A DNA stretch of 64,000 nt, taken from NCBI RefSeq assembly GCF_001909055.1, contig NZ_LVWI01000014.1, positions 1 to 64,000 on the forward strand, read 5' to 3'. Of this stretch, positions 34,476-42,550 are shown piece after piece; the first letter of the stretch is position 1, and every line of letters starts with the position of its first letter. Both the position numbers and the translations under genes were made by a program. The notes below the pieces were generated by a model that was given only the letters and a program-made list of their open reading frames with translations, did not search any database and had not been told where the DNA came from. The stretch comes from Paenibacillus helianthi. Its GTDB lineage: Bacteria; Bacillota; Bacilli; Paenibacillales; Paenibacillaceae.

Positions 34476-36431
34476 GTGAAACATAATTATCGGTACGAAA
34501 ATAACTACCTATTCGAGAATCCTAACGGGACGGATACACGGAATGGAAGTCTTCAGCTCGGTTTCGAGGGTTATACTAAAATTAATCTGGGCGGCGGAGC
34601 CGGGGGAATACAAGGGCAACCTGTGTATACAGCCCCTAACGGGGTGACAGTAACCTGCTCTGCCGGACCGCTGTCTTCTCCTGACTACAGCATAAAAAAC
34701 CTGTTTGACGGATGTAAACATGCTGGTTTATTAAGCGCGGGCACCATGTGGATGACGAATACCTGGGATGCAACCTTAACTTTTGACTTTAATATGCTAG
34801 GGTCAGTCCCAATAAACCGGATTGTCCTCTACCCGCATGCCTTTTCGAACCAGTTTCTTAAGTACAGAATCTTATCTTCTTCTAATGGTGCCGACTGGGT
34901 AGAGCAGGTTGGAAATATTCTCACAACAGGTGGAAAGCAGGGGCAAGCTTATGTTCACGAGGTGGATATCGCTAAGCGGTATATGCGCTTTCAGTTTATT
35001 GGACTTAATACAGTGATATCACTTTACGAAATTGAACTCTACTCGGGGCCAAATACATTAAGTGATGGACTGTCAGGCGGTTCGGGAGGGCAAGGGGCAC
35101 AGCTTGTTTATACCGCACCTAATGGTGTGATTGTCACCTCCTCTGCACGAAGTATTGGCAGTGCAACAGATTATTGTCTGGCCAATTTATTTAATGATGC
35201 ACCTCCGATGGATGGAAGCTCATCTCAGAATCATTGGCTGACTTCCTCGGTGGGGAATCAAACGCTCACTTTTAACTTCGGTGCACCAACAAAATTTATA
35301 GGGGTACGGGTCGTTCCGCGTTGCCGTGACCAGGCTTCTTCTAACTACCGTATATCGGTATCAAACGACGGGATTAATTATTCGGAAATTGTCCCCTGGG
35401 TCGTAACGACATCGGATATGCAGACCCCTTATGGGGCAGTGAATGAGCATTTAATTTCCATTACCTCTCAGTATGTTCAGTTCGAATTAACCCAAAACGC
35501 CTCCTACGGTGTCTTGCTGGGAAAAGTCAGCTTCATTAAGCCTTTTCCTCTGTATCGAACAGATGCCGCCGGGTTCTACGTAACTACTACTGACAATTCC
35601 CAGTACAATACCAATTCCGCAGTGATTAGCAAAATCAATCCAACTCAGCTTGAGCCGGTCGGGACTGCTATTCGGTATTTAGTAAGCACGGATAACCGGG
35701 TGACCTGGACGACCTTTGATGGTCAGGATTGGGTAACCGTAGGGCTTGCTACAATCCACACTTCGGGGATGACGGCAGCTCGTCTACGAGCAGTCAAGGT
35801 GAATGACTGGTCTAAGGTCACTCGTAATAAGAAGGTCGATCTCGCCATTGGCCTGAGGTCAACTAATTCAAATCTGACCCCAGTGGTATTGAGTATTCAA
35901 TCCACCTCCCGATATGTAGGAGGAAACACTAAGGGTACATTACTGGGACGAATTAAGAAATTTATACACCGCGGAATCTCTCTTTCCTTGACGGACTCAA
36001 GCCTTTATGAGCCCTGCAAGTATAGAGCTGCAGGGAGTGTACCTACATCGCCCCGTACTACAAAAATAAAATCTCTTATCCATCGGGGAACCTCATTTTC
36101 CTTAGGACAGGATTCAGCAGCAACCTATATACAGAATGTAGTCCGCCCTTCGGCGGTTTCTCCTGTAGTGCCTATACGGTCAGGGGTTCTCCGAAAATAT
36201 GTGCATACAGGTACCTGTTTTGTTATCTTTGAATACATCGCAGATACCATTCCAGGTAACCGTGTGTTTAACGGGCATCATTTCTCCGTAGGTTTGGAAA
36301 ATGAAACGATCACCCCCAGGGTCCTCCCGGAGGAGTGGCATCCTCTTGATTTGTACGTCAAAATTGAGGAGAAGCAAGTTCGTCCGTACAGGCAAGTGCA
36401 ACAATATTGGGAGCGGTATCCTCAAAAATGA
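34476..36431 (+). CDS. Tail protein with two F5/8-type-C domains and C-terminal repeats
   Basis: A 651-residue protein with GTG start behind CAGGTG. Two tandem discoidin-like domains, each introduced by VYTAPNGV, lie at residues about 50-190 (FDGCKHAG, YRILSSSNGADWVEQ, RYMRFQFIGLN) and 208-350 (LFNDAPP, NYRISVSNDGINYSE, YVQFELTQNAS). Residues about 355-480 resemble the C-terminal region of the protein starting at 27841. The last 170 residues contain three copies of a short motif: KKFIHRGISLSL, KSLIHRGTSFSL and RKYVHTGTCFVI. It is the last structural gene before a terminator and the lysis genes. Confidence 0.65.
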   Translation: MKHNYRYENNYLFENPNGTDTRNGSLQLGFEGYTKINLGGGAGGIQGQPVYTAPNGVTVTCSAGPLSSPDYSIKNLFDGCKHAGLLSAGTMWMTNTWDATLTFDFNMLGSVPINRIVLYPHAFSNQFLKYRILSSSNGADWVEQVGNILTTGGKQGQAYVHEVDIAKRYMRFQFIGLNTVISLYEIELYSGPNTLSDGLSGGSGGQGAQLVYTAPNGVIVTSSARSIGSATDYCLANLFNDAPPMDGSSSQNHWLTSSVGNQTLTFNFGAPTKFIGVRVVPRCRDQASSNYRISVSNDGINYSEIVPWVVTTSDMQTPYGAVNEHLISITSQYVQFELTQNASYGVLLGKVSFIKPFPLYRTDAAGFYVTTTDNSQYNTNSAVISKINPTQLEPVGTAIRYLVSTDNRVTWTTFDGQDWVTVGLATIHTSGMTAARLRAVKVNDWSKVTRNKKVDLAIGLRSTNSNLTPVVLSIQSTSRYVGGNTKGTLLGRIKKFIHRGISLSLTDSSLYEPCKYRAAGSVPTSPRTTKIKSLIHRGTSFSLGQDSAATYIQNVVRPSAVSPVVPIRSGVLRKYVHTGTCFVIFEYIADTIPGNRVFNGHHFSVGLENETITPRVLPEEWHPLDLYVKIEEKQVRPYRQVQQYWERYPQK

Positions 36432-36433
36432 AG

Positions 36434-36459
36434 CAGCCCCCGTTTGGGGCTGTTTTTTT
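36434..36459 (+). terminator. Strong intrinsic terminator at the end of the fibre genes
   Basis: CAGCCCC and GGGGCTG pair around CGTTT and are followed by seven T. The left arm starts two bases after the stop codon of the last fibre gene. The next 66 bases before the lysis genes show no convincing promoter. Confidence 0.85.
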
Positions 36460-36525
36460 GGTATGAGAGCAATCCGCCCAATCGGCCTATCCTAATCATA
36501 CTAGAAGATCAAAGGAGTGGAGCCG

Positions 36526-36918
36526 TTGCATAAGCAGCTCAGGAAGTTCATTCACCGGTGTAAGCCTGTTGAGTCATCTTTGGCATTCATAGCGGGCTTT
36601 TGGGGGCTACTGTTACTTACCCCGCTAGACACTTTTGGTGCCGGTGCTGACTACACCAAATTCTTAAAAACTCTGCCCGAAAATACATGGGGATGGATCA
36701 TGGTGATCCTCGCCTTGGCAACCGTGGCGGGTATGCTCGGTCGGTATTACCACATCAGGAGAGCTGCGCTCTTGGCGTCAACTTTTATATGGTTCTTCAT
36801 CAGCTCTCTGCTGTTTGCAGGGAATCAAGCATCTACCGGGTGGGGGGCTTACCTGAACTATGCATTATTATCTTCATGGGCTTACGTGAAAGTGGGGGAG
36901 CAAAGGCATGGACGTTAA
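36526..36918 (+). CDS. Membrane protein of the lysis region
   Basis: A 130-residue integral membrane protein; TTG at 36526 follows AAAGGAGTGG, with an in-frame GTG at 36517 inside the site. Four hydrophobic segments are visible: SLAFIAGFWGLLLL, WGWIMVILALATVAGML, ALLASTFIWFFISSLLFAG and YLNYALLSSWAY. It lies between the fibre genes and the amidase and overlaps the next gene by 11 bases. It may be a holin partner or a membrane-anchored accessory; no family was recognised. Confidence 0.6.
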   Translation: MHKQLRKFIHRCKPVESSLAFIAGFWGLLLLTPLDTFGAGADYTKFLKTLPENTWGWIMVILALATVAGMLGRYYHIRRAALLASTFIWFFISSLLFAGNQASTGWGAYLNYALLSSWAYVKVGEQRHGR

Positions 36919-37240
36919 TGCGCTAGTAGCCCTGGCGGGCGTGCTCGTTACAGCGCTTGGCAGTGTGGCTGTGACTAAGTTCAATAATCGCAAGGATCTT
37001 ACACTCAGCGACCGCCAGCAGCTCTCCCAGGAGCAGAAGCAGATTCGGGACGAGCTGAGAGAAGAGATTAAGTCTCTGCGTGATGAGATGAAAATTTGGC
37101 GTGACCGCAGTCTGCATCTGGAGGACGAGCTGCGGAACTGGAAAGAGAAATATACCACGCTGGAGCTCGATTATATCAAGGCGACTGCCAGAATTGAAGA
37201 ACTGGAGAAACGTCTGAACCAACGCGAAGGAGGTGATTAA
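36908..37240 (+). CDS. Membrane-anchored coiled-coil protein of the lysis region
   Basis: A 110-residue protein with an N-terminal membrane segment (ALVALAGVLVTALGSVAV) followed by about 85 residues of charged coiled coil (SQEQKQIRDELREEIKSLRDEM and onward). This resembles XhlA-type or holin-associated proteins of Gram-positive phages, although XhlA has its membrane segment at the C-terminus. It overlaps both neighbours: 11 bases with the membrane gene, and its stop lies just before the amidase TTG. Probably acts with the holin to release or position the amidase. Confidence 0.6.
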   Translation: MDVNALVALAGVLVTALGSVAVTKFNNRKDLTLSDRQQLSQEQKQIRDELREEIKSLRDEMKIWRDRSLHLEDELRNWKEKYTTLELDYIKATARIEELEKRLNQREGGD

Positions 37241-37241
37241 T

Positions 37242-37979
37242 TTGTTAACGATCCAGCAGCAGCGAATACCAGTCAATCCGTTCTCGCGGCCAGGGAAAAA
37301 GCTTGTGGCCAAGCGGGGCATTGTCATGCATTACACGGCTGATCCAGGTGCTTCTGCACAGGCCATTGGCAATTACTTTAGCAGTCTTAAGAATCAGAAT
37401 CCGGATGACGGAACAGGTGACCGTTACGCCAGTGCGCACATTCAGATCGACCGGGCAACGATTGTCCAGTCCCTGCCTTTTGATGAGATGGGCTACCATT
37501 GTGGCAGCAAGCAGCCTTACCTTCCAGAAGCCCTTTCCAAGCTTGGCTCGTACCCGAATAATTCCACAGTAGGTATTGAGATGTGTATTGAAGCAGACGG
37601 ATTGATCCATGAAGATACCTTCAACAATGCCGTGGACATGGTAGTGTACCTCATTCAGCATGAGGGTTTCCCAGAAGTGATTTTTACCCATAAAGGGGTT
37701 GTCGGCTGGAAGGATTGTCCGCTTCCGTGGGTCAGGAACCCGAGTGAACTTGAACGCTTTAAGCAGGAAGTGCACAGCCAGCTGAATTCACAAGAGGAGG
37801 AAGAAGATTTGAACTTGTCAGCGAACCAATGGACGATACTCACTACTCAGCTCAAAGAGCTTTTTGATAAAAAACTCATCACGGATTCTACCTGGATCGA
37901 CAAGGCGGCCGTAAAGAAACTTACGGTTTCCGAGCTGTTATTCATCAATACCGCTATTCTAAACCGGGGTATCAAGTAA
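37242..37979 (+). CDS. N-acetylmuramoyl-L-alanine amidase (endolysin)
   Basis: A 245-residue endolysin; TTG at 37242 follows AAGGAGGTG, which contains the in-frame GTG at 37233. Residues about 20-165 are an amidase_2 domain: H30 in VMHYTA, H150 in FTHKG and C159 in KDCP are the expected zinc ligands (H/H/C type as in CwlA). It cleaves the bond between MurNAc and L-Ala in peptidoglycan. The C-terminal 65 residues (LSANQWTILTTQLKELFDKKLITDSTWIDKAAVKKLTVSELLFIN) are helical and look like the small domain found in other Bacillales phage endolysins. No signal peptide, so a holin is needed. Confidence 0.85.
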   Translation: MLTIQQQRIPVNPFSRPGKKLVAKRGIVMHYTADPGASAQAIGNYFSSLKNQNPDDGTGDRYASAHIQIDRATIVQSLPFDEMGYHCGSKQPYLPEALSKLGSYPNNSTVGIEMCIEADGLIHEDTFNNAVDMVVYLIQHEGFPEVIFTHKGVVGWKDCPLPWVRNPSELERFKQEVHSQLNSQEEEEDLNLSANQWTILTTQLKELFDKKLITDSTWIDKAAVKKLTVSELLFINTAILNRGIK

Positions 37980-38008
37980 GAAGCTTTCTATAGAAGGAGG
38001 GATAAGAC

Positions 38009-38284
38009 ATGAACGTAATCACTTTAATGGCGCTAGTGGCCTTTTTATCCGAAGCCTTAACTGAGATTCTGAAACAGGCCTTTCCGATTCAAGACAAACA
38101 AACCTATCTGCTGTCCATTGTTATCGGTGTGATTCTGGCCTTTGTTTTCGAGGTGGATTTATTCAATCTTACCGGGCCCGGGCACTATGTCTCTATCGTT
38201 CTGTGCGGTATTCTTGCCTCACGAGGCTCCAATTATATCAACGGATTGTTAAAACAAATAGGGATTATCACAGGCAGGTCATAG
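38009..38284 (+). CDS. Holin-like membrane protein
   Basis: A 91-residue protein with AAGGAGGGA ribosome site, directly after the amidase. Hydrophobic segments lie at residues 3-20 (VITLMALVAFLSEALTEI), 34-50 (LLSIVIGVILAFVFEVD) and 62-75 (YVSIVLCGILASRG), with a polar end. Size, membrane pattern and position fit a holin that opens the membrane for the amidase. It is the last plus-strand gene before a bidirectional terminator. Confidence 0.7.
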   Translation: MNVITLMALVAFLSEALTEILKQAFPIQDKQTYLLSIVIGVILAFVFEVDLFNLTGPGHYVSIVLCGILASRGSNYINGLLKQIGIITGRS

Positions 38285-38300
38285 GGTTGCTGCCAACAAA

Positions 38301-38340
38301 AGCGAAAAACCGAGCAGAAGTTCTCTCGGTTTTTTTGCTT
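38301..38340. terminator. Bidirectional intrinsic terminator
   Basis: AAAAACCGAG and CTCGGTTTTT form a stem around a 10-base loop, extended by AGC and GCT outside. The T-run (seven T) serves the plus-strand lysis genes, and the A-run on the other side serves the convergent minus-strand sigma gene. Confidence 0.85.
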
Positions 38341-38359
38341 TGGACCACAGTATACTCAG

Positions 38360-39265
38360 TTATTTCTTATGTTCTTGTCTACTGCCCGAAGAGGAGCGGT
38401 CAATGTAGTTGTTCAACACTTCCAGGGAATCCAGGTCAAGAAGAGTTACGCTTAGTTTAGAATCCAGCAGCAGCTCCGCTACCTTTTTCATAATTCTCCC
38501 GGCCCGCATTTGTGAAATGTTCTCCGTTTCTGCTGTCTGGGTCTGATTTAAGCCGGCGATACGATGCTGAAGAACCCGCAGCTCCAACTCGGAAAGATGT
38601 TCTTGAATAGAGGCGACTATGTCTTTGACATAACTGCTGTCGGTAGCCTCTTCTTCTGTATTGTCGCTGCTGGTGAGAAAGTCCATATAAGTAGGATCTG
38701 AGTCTATGCTGGAGCCATCGGTTACCTTTTCCTGCAAATACTTCACTCTTGATCCAATAAGCATCGCTTTTTTGATCTGTTCCTCTGGTTTCTTCAGATT
38801 TTTTGCCAGAAGCTCCACTGATTCCTCTTCGGAACCGTTACCAGTTCGGATGTTAATCTGATTCATTAATTCATGGGCGGTTCGGGTAGGACGGATAATC
38901 GGGGCATTGTCGCGGAGGTAGCAGCGGACTTCGCGAACGATGGAGGGTACTGCGTAAGAGGAGAATTTCACTCCCCGTCCGGTGTCAAAAGCCAGGATTG
39001 CCTTAATAAAACCCAGGCGGCCGAGTTGAACAATATCGTCTTTTTCCACGCAGTAGTTCTGAACAAGCTTTTCGGGTTTCCCGATGTATTTGTGTACGCT
39101 GTGCCAGATTAAGGTTTCATGAAGAATTAAAAGATCACCCAGAAAGTCTGAATCTCTTTTGGCAAGGTCAATATTGGACATACTAGTTAACGAGTAAAAG
39201 TTCTTATCATAATCTAAGTTATTGCGTATATGTTCGGGGTAGCTACTCAAGTGGGGACACCTCAT
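38360..39265 (-). CDS. RNA polymerase sigma-70 family factor, alternative (SigB/F/G-like)
   Basis: A protein of up to 301 residues. Region 2 is clear at residues about 75-130: DIVQLGRLGFIKAILAFDTGRGVKFSSYAVPSIVREVRCYLRD, followed by IIRPTRTAHELMNQI of region 3. A region-4-like helix-turn-helix is at about 215-270 (LSELELRVLQHRIAGLNQTQTAETENISQMRAGRIMKKV). The build is that of sporulation/stress type sigma factors. ATG at 39265 has a poor ribosome site; a TTG at 39250, six bases behind AGGTG, may be the true start. It is convergent with the lysis operon. Inferred role: directs polymerase to late promoters of the element. Confidence 0.8.
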   Translation of the reverse strand: MRCPHLSSYPEHIRNNLDYDKNFYSLTSMSNIDLAKRDSDFLGDLLILHETLIWHSVHKYIGKPEKLVQNYCVEKDDIVQLGRLGFIKAILAFDTGRGVKFSSYAVPSIVREVRCYLRDNAPIIRPTRTAHELMNQINIRTGNGSEEESVELLAKNLKKPEEQIKKAMLIGSRVKYLQEKVTDGSSIDSDPTYMDFLTSSDNTEEEATDSSYVKDIVASIQEHLSELELRVLQHRIAGLNQTQTAETENISQMRAGRIMKKVAELLLDSKLSVTLLDLDSLEVLNNYIDRSSSGSRQEHKK

Positions 39266-39339
39266 ATAGTATGAATAATTTCCTGGAAGGCGGTATTTGA
39301 GGGGGGATTATTCTAAACTTCGTTCTGCGGAGAGGTCCT

Positions 39340-39681
39340 TCATTTATCAATGGCTTGATTCGCCAGGTGCTCAGCAAGAGTATTGTCGAACTCTTCTTTA
39401 GTGATGATTTGAATTTCTAACTCTTCTTTGGAGAGTACCCATCCTGCACCGTCTGTCATAAGCAGATTGATAAATACAAGGGGATCACTCATAAATTTTC
39501 CGTTCACGTAGTCGAATGAAATGACAGCCTTCTCGTAACCGGCGATCTGACCTGTAAACCAGGCATTTACAGATTCTCCGTCTGGACCTGTGTGCGTATT
39601 CTGAGGCACAGAAATATACTTGCCAGCTAGAGAGATTACCTCGTCTTCAGTTATGGTCTGATTGTAAATTTGTCTGCTCAT
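39340..39681 (-). CDS. Small hypothetical protein of the sigma cluster
   Basis: A 113-residue protein translationally coupled to the gene before it (ATGA overlap at 39678-39681). Mixed helix and strand, no membrane segment, no recognised motif. It starts with QIYNQTITEDEVISLAGKYISVPQNTH and has a helical acidic C-terminus (EEFDNTLAEHLANQAIDK). In the same transcript as the sigma gene at 38360, so it may act on it or be a phage accessory protein. Confidence 0.6.
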   Translation of the reverse strand: MSRQIYNQTITEDEVISLAGKYISVPQNTHTGPDGESVNAWFTGQIAGYEKAVISFDYVNGKFMSDPLVFINLLMTDGAGWVLSKEELEIQIITKEEFDNTLAEHLANQAIDK

Positions 39682-39893
39682 ACAAGTTCATTCCTTTCAT
39701 CTGGATGGTGCTCATTTTGCAGTTCCCGCAGTCTTCGGGTGATCGAGCCGGCTGGAGTGGCTTGAATCAAATCCCTTGGCTGCTTTAATTCATCGAACAT
39801 TACCCAGTAAGCATGCAGAAGCTCATTCTCTCTTTCGACGAGTGAAGGCATGAGCGATACAAGCAGCTTTACGTTTTCTTTAATGGTTCTCAT
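39678..39893 (-). CDS. Small helical hypothetical protein of the sigma cluster
   Basis: A 71-residue protein with a strong TAGGAGG ribosome site. Nearly all helix: ENVKLLVSLMPSLVERENELLHAYWVMFDELKQPRDL followed by a basic segment (SITRRLRELQNEH). First gene of a minus-strand operon that ends with the sigma factor at 38360. The terminator hairpin directly in front of it suggests that its expression is attenuated. Confidence 0.6.
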   Translation of the reverse strand: MRTIKENVKLLVSLMPSLVERENELLHAYWVMFDELKQPRDLIQATPAGSITRRLRELQNEHHPDERNELV

Positions 39894-39910
39894 AATAACC
39901 TCCTATCAAA

Positions 39911-39951
39911 TAAAAAATCCCTTCCAATCACTATATACGTGAGGAAGGGAT
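39911..39951 (-). terminator. Terminator/attenuator hairpin before a minus-strand operon
   Basis: Read on the minus strand, ATCCCTTCC and TCAC pair with GTGA and GGAAGGGAT with a small bulge, followed by TTTTTATTT. It lies directly before the TAGGAGG ribosome site of the gene ending at 39893 (18 bases upstream of its ATG), after another terminator, so it is not needed to end the previous gene. A leader attenuator is plausible. Confidence 0.7.
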
Positions 39952-39995
39952 GTGAATTTAGGGAGAGTATAAAGTAATTATAAGGTCCAGGGAAA

Positions 39996-40021
39996 ATAAA
40001 AAAAAAGGCCCCGGTTAGGGC
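39996..40021 (-). terminator. Intrinsic terminator after the SOS-controlled sigma gene
   Basis: On the minus strand GCCC and GGGC pair around TAACCG, followed by CC and nine T. It lies 18 bases after the stop of the sigma gene at 40039. The stem is short but the T-run is long. Confidence 0.65.
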
Positions 40022-40038
40022 ATGATTAGGGAAATGAA

Positions 40039-40584
40039 TTAAATGACTACAGCACACTTTGCCGTGATGCCGCTCCAAATTTGTGACATCCGTCCACGGC
40101 TAATGTCGAATACCTGTGCAATTTCTTTGAATTCATATCCCGAAATACGAAGACGGAACATCTCTTTCTCGCGTTCTGTCAGTCCCAGATGGTCCATAAT
40201 ATCCATCATTAGCTCTGCATTCTCGTAACCGAGATCCTTTGCCCCTGCTTCGTAGGTAACTTGTGTATCGTCGACACCATCAAATATAGCCAACGGAATA
40301 GCATTGACAACCTGTAAGTTGGATTTTGCTCCAGCCTTTTTCAGACAATCCCGGATAGCACTCGTTACGATGCGGTCCAGGTAAGTCGATACTTTTGACT
40401 TGCTGCTATCATATTTAGGGAGATATCGGTAGACTTTAATCAGCGCTTCCTGCACAACATCCTCACCATCAGTGCCCGCAAGGCGCATTCCATGTACTCG
40501 CTTTTCCACTTTTTCCTTGCTTTTTTGAAAAAAAACATCCATTTCTCCCAACGCGTAAAGCTCATCCAGTGTTTCAGTCCCCAT
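40039..40584 (-). CDS. RNA polymerase sigma factor, ECF-like, under SOS control
   Basis: A 181-residue sigma-70 family protein. Region 2 is at residues about 35-85 (EDVVQEALIKVYRYLPKYDSSKSKVSTYLDRIVTSAIRDCLKK) and region 4 at about 130-170 (LTEREKEMFRLRISGYEFKEIAQVFDISRGRMSQIW), with a short acidic linker. This resembles the small sigma-like activators of defective prophages, such as Xpf of PBSX, which switches on late genes. A LexA box lies about 110 bases upstream and overlaps a TATAAT element, so the gene should be induced by DNA damage. Ribosome site GGGAGG is 12 bases from the ATG, rather far. Confidence 0.8.
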   Translation of the reverse strand: MGTETLDELYALGEMDVFFQKSKEKVEKRVHGMRLAGTDGEDVVQEALIKVYRYLPKYDSSKSKVSTYLDRIVTSAIRDCLKKAGAKSNLQVVNAIPLAIFDGVDDTQVTYEAGAKDLGYENAELMMDIMDHLGLTEREKEMFRLRISGYEFKEIAQVFDISRGRMSQIWSGITAKCAVVI

Positions 40585-40691
40585 GTATATCTGCTTCCTC
40601 CCAAGTTGATCACTTGTTAATTCATTATCAATATCTATTGAAATTAGGTATAACGTAGCAATAAATCTGTTCGTATACCTATTATATTATA

Positions 40692-40705
40692 CGAACGAGT
40701 GTTCG
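40692..40705 (-). promoter_or_regulatory. LexA (DinR) SOS box in the promoter of the sigma gene
   Basis: CGAACGAGTGTTCG matches the Gram-positive LexA box CGAAC-N4-GTTCG exactly. The palindrome extends further as TATACGAAC-N4-GTTCGTATA (40688-40709). On the minus strand TATAAT occurs at 40691-40686 and again at 40686-40681, so LexA would cover the -10 element. The -35 (TTTCAT, 17-base spacer) is poor. A further half-site, GTTCGTATA, lies at 40669-40677. Confidence 0.85.
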
Positions 40706-40833
40706 TATATGAAACTATAGTCATGCTTTTTTGCCCCTGATTAACTAAATATACCACTTGCCAAATGTCGATAGCTGTCGTAAAATGCTGTATTTTTACA
40801 AGATTGAGCATTATTCATAATCCATACATCTTA

Positions 40834-41028
40834 TTATAGGGAAGGAAGTCGTAAAATGCTGAATCCAACCATATCCTTCACCTGTTTGTAGTCGAGCTGT
40901 TCGCTGCTGATTCTGTTCATAGCTTCGTCAATAATACGCTCTATTGGGCTTGTGGTACTTGTAAATTCAAAAACAATAATCTCCGTTCCGTCGATTGTGT
41001 AGGTTACCCGATATGTCTGAAGGCTCAT
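40834..41028 (-). CDS. Small hypothetical protein
   Basis: A 64-residue protein with a GGAGGTGG ribosome site that lies within the end of the preceding reading frame; start and previous stop overlap (ATGA). N-terminal beta hairpin (TYRVTYTIDGTEIIVFEF), then helix (PIERIIDEAMNRISSEQLDYKQVKDM). No motif recognised. Close to the SOS-controlled sigma gene and possibly upstream of it in one transcript. Confidence 0.55.
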   Translation of the reverse strand: MSLQTYRVTYTIDGTEIIVFEFTSTTSPIERIIDEAMNRISSEQLDYKQVKDMVGFSILRLPSL

Positions 41029-41246
41029 ATCCCACCTCCAAAGAAGTTAAGCTGTTCTGTCGTTCCTTGCGTAGTCGTGTATTCTGGATTTTGGGTCACT
41101 GAGTAATTCCTCCTGATTCGCGGATTATCATTTGTACCGCTTCCTGTTGTTTTATACGCGAGGTACTGGACGGAATTTAGGGGAGGGATGCTTCGGATTA
41201 GGAAAAGTTGGGTTGTATGCGGAAGAACGAAGTCAAGTTGAAGCAT
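41025..41246 (-). CDS. Doubtful small ORF upstream of a hypothetical gene
   Basis: A 73-residue frame whose stop overlaps the next start by four bases, which argues that at least its end is translated. There is no ribosome site before its ATG, and the first 25 residues do not look protein-like, so the real start may be further inside. The sequence is Thr/Asn-rich and ends NFFGGGI. Confidence 0.35.
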   Translation of the reverse strand: MLQLDFVLPHTTQLFLIRSIPPLNSVQYLAYKTTGSGTNDNPRIRRNYSVTQNPEYTTTQGTTEQLNFFGGGI

Positions 41247-41275
41247 TTGAGGGAAAGTAGTGTGGAAATTGGGGG

Positions 41276-41539
41276 TTAGCTTAAAGTGATGCTGTTCTCT
41301 TCATCAATTATTTCATTCATTTCTGCCTGCGTAACATGAATGGCTGCAAATTCACTGCAAACCCTTTGGATTGCCTCAAAAAATGTATAATTTTGCAGAA
41401 GGTCTTCGGCATTTAACCCTGCTGTCTGCAGTGCTTCCATCACTTCGTCAAGATCTGATTCACTTGTCAAAGTTTGTGCGGTTTCGATCATCTCTTGAAT
41501 TGTAGCCATGAGTAAAAGGGCTCTTCTTGCTGGTTTCAT
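41276..41539 (-). CDS. Small helical hypothetical protein
   Basis: An 87-residue acidic protein, all helical (MATIQEMIETAQTLTSESDLDEVMEALQTAG), with an AAAGGAGGAG ribosome site. No motif recognised. It shares size, charge and helical nature with its neighbour at 41659, but the sequences do not align convincingly. It belongs to the minus-strand small-gene cluster next to the sigma factors. Confidence 0.6.
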   Translation of the reverse strand: MKPARRALLLMATIQEMIETAQTLTSESDLDEVMEALQTAGLNAEDLLQNYTFFEAIQRVCSEFAAIHVTQAEMNEIIDEENSITLS

Positions 41540-41646
41540 TCATTCTCCTCCTTTATTGTAACGCGTTGAATTTAGGAACAGATCAATTTGGGCATCTCAG
41601 TATAACTGCATAATGATCATTTGGCAAGTAAACAATAGGGCAAATC

Positions 41647-41668
41647 AAAAGGCCACGATTAGGTGGCC
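41647..41668 (-). terminator. Terminator overlapping a stop codon
   Basis: On the minus strand GGCCAC and GTGGCC pair around CTAATC, followed by TTTTGATTT. The stop codon TAA lies in the loop. Confidence 0.65.
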
Positions 41669-41928
41669 CTGACTTCGCTTATGATAGAATTCACCAAATC
41701 CTCGTTCATGACTTTCTGTGCTTCAATTAAGACTGCTAAAATTTTCACCTTGTCGCCATAGATCGTAAGCAGAATTTTATTGATATGCTCCGAACTTAAT
41801 CTACCCGCTTTGGCCATGGAGATTAAAGTGACGACAACAATGTCACCCTCAGCTTCACCAGAATGGACCCGGCGTTGTAGTTCATTAGCGATGGCTGTTA
41901 CCTGGGTTTCACTCATCAAATTGTCCAT
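41659..41928 (-). CDS. Small helical hypothetical protein
   Basis: An 89-residue helical protein (TQVTAIANELQRRVHSGEAEGDIVVVTLISMAKAG and LLTIYGDKVKILAVLIEAQKVMNEDLVNSIISEV) with GAGGGG before the ATG. No motif recognised. It is the most distal gene of the minus-strand cluster and is followed by a terminator, so it has its own transcript. Confidence 0.6.
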   Translation of the reverse strand: MDNLMSETQVTAIANELQRRVHSGEAEGDIVVVTLISMAKAGRLSSEHINKILLTIYGDKVKILAVLIEAQKVMNEDLVNSIISEVRAT

Positions 41929-41939
41929 TTTAGCAAATC

Positions 41940-42550
41940 CCCTCGCTATTTATAACTTCTTGTAGGTTCGGCTTTTCAAATGGATTAACATCCACCTCCG
42001 ATGAAATAATACTCAACACAGTATATGGTGCTACAATTACTAGATTAACAGATTGTGTTTTTTAGCCTGCTTTCAATTAAGTTACATGGATCTTCCGGTA
42101 ATGAAATCGTCTCCTTCCAACATAGTATCATACATCTTCGCTTAATTTTACTCTTGTCTTACTGGTTAATTATTGTAATTATTAGCTCTCGGGGGATTGA
42201 TTGAAGATTATTACGAAATCCAGAAAGTACTCATAGTAGTATATTTATATAAGAAGGCGGGGAGGGAAGGAGAGGTGATTAACTGAAGCATTACAAGGCA
42301 AGATTATATATGTATATATTATAATTTTAACAAAAGTATTGGTAGTATGTTTAGGAGTTTAAAATTATAAGAACATTGGGCTTGTCCTGGAAAGTTGAGC
42401 GGACAGCTCTTTTTTTGTGACCATATACGTCTAAAGATTCTCCCCGTCATAATTTATGCAAATAAAGGAGCGGGAAAAATAAAAAATATGCTTCATCCAA
42501 ATTTGGATATTTTACAGCAAATTCGAAAAATTGTATAGTAATTTCCTATA
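41940..42550. other. AT-rich intergenic region without a supported gene
   Basis: About 600 bases of AT-rich sequence with no coding frame that has a ribosome site. It contains a ribosome-site-like GGAGAGGTGATTA near 42270-42283 that is followed only by stops. Near 42376-42416 is TGTCC-N13-GGACA followed by GCTC and seven T; this could be a terminator or the worn end of an insertion sequence. The region separates the minus-strand cluster from the plus-strand zinc-ribbon gene. Confidence 0.5.

Noticed and set aside
297..38284. Naming the element a tailocin because no head genes are seen
   Set aside because: The left part of the element lies outside the window, so absence of capsid and terminase genes is not evidence.
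40777..40861. 14-bp direct repeat GTCGTAAAATGCTG at 40777 and 40848 as an attachment site
   Set aside because: The copies are only 71 bases apart and one lies in the end of a small gene; more likely a local duplication.
42376..42416. TGTCC-N13-GGACA as the end of an insertion sequence
   Set aside because: No second end, target duplication or transposase fragment nearby; a weak terminator explains it equally well.
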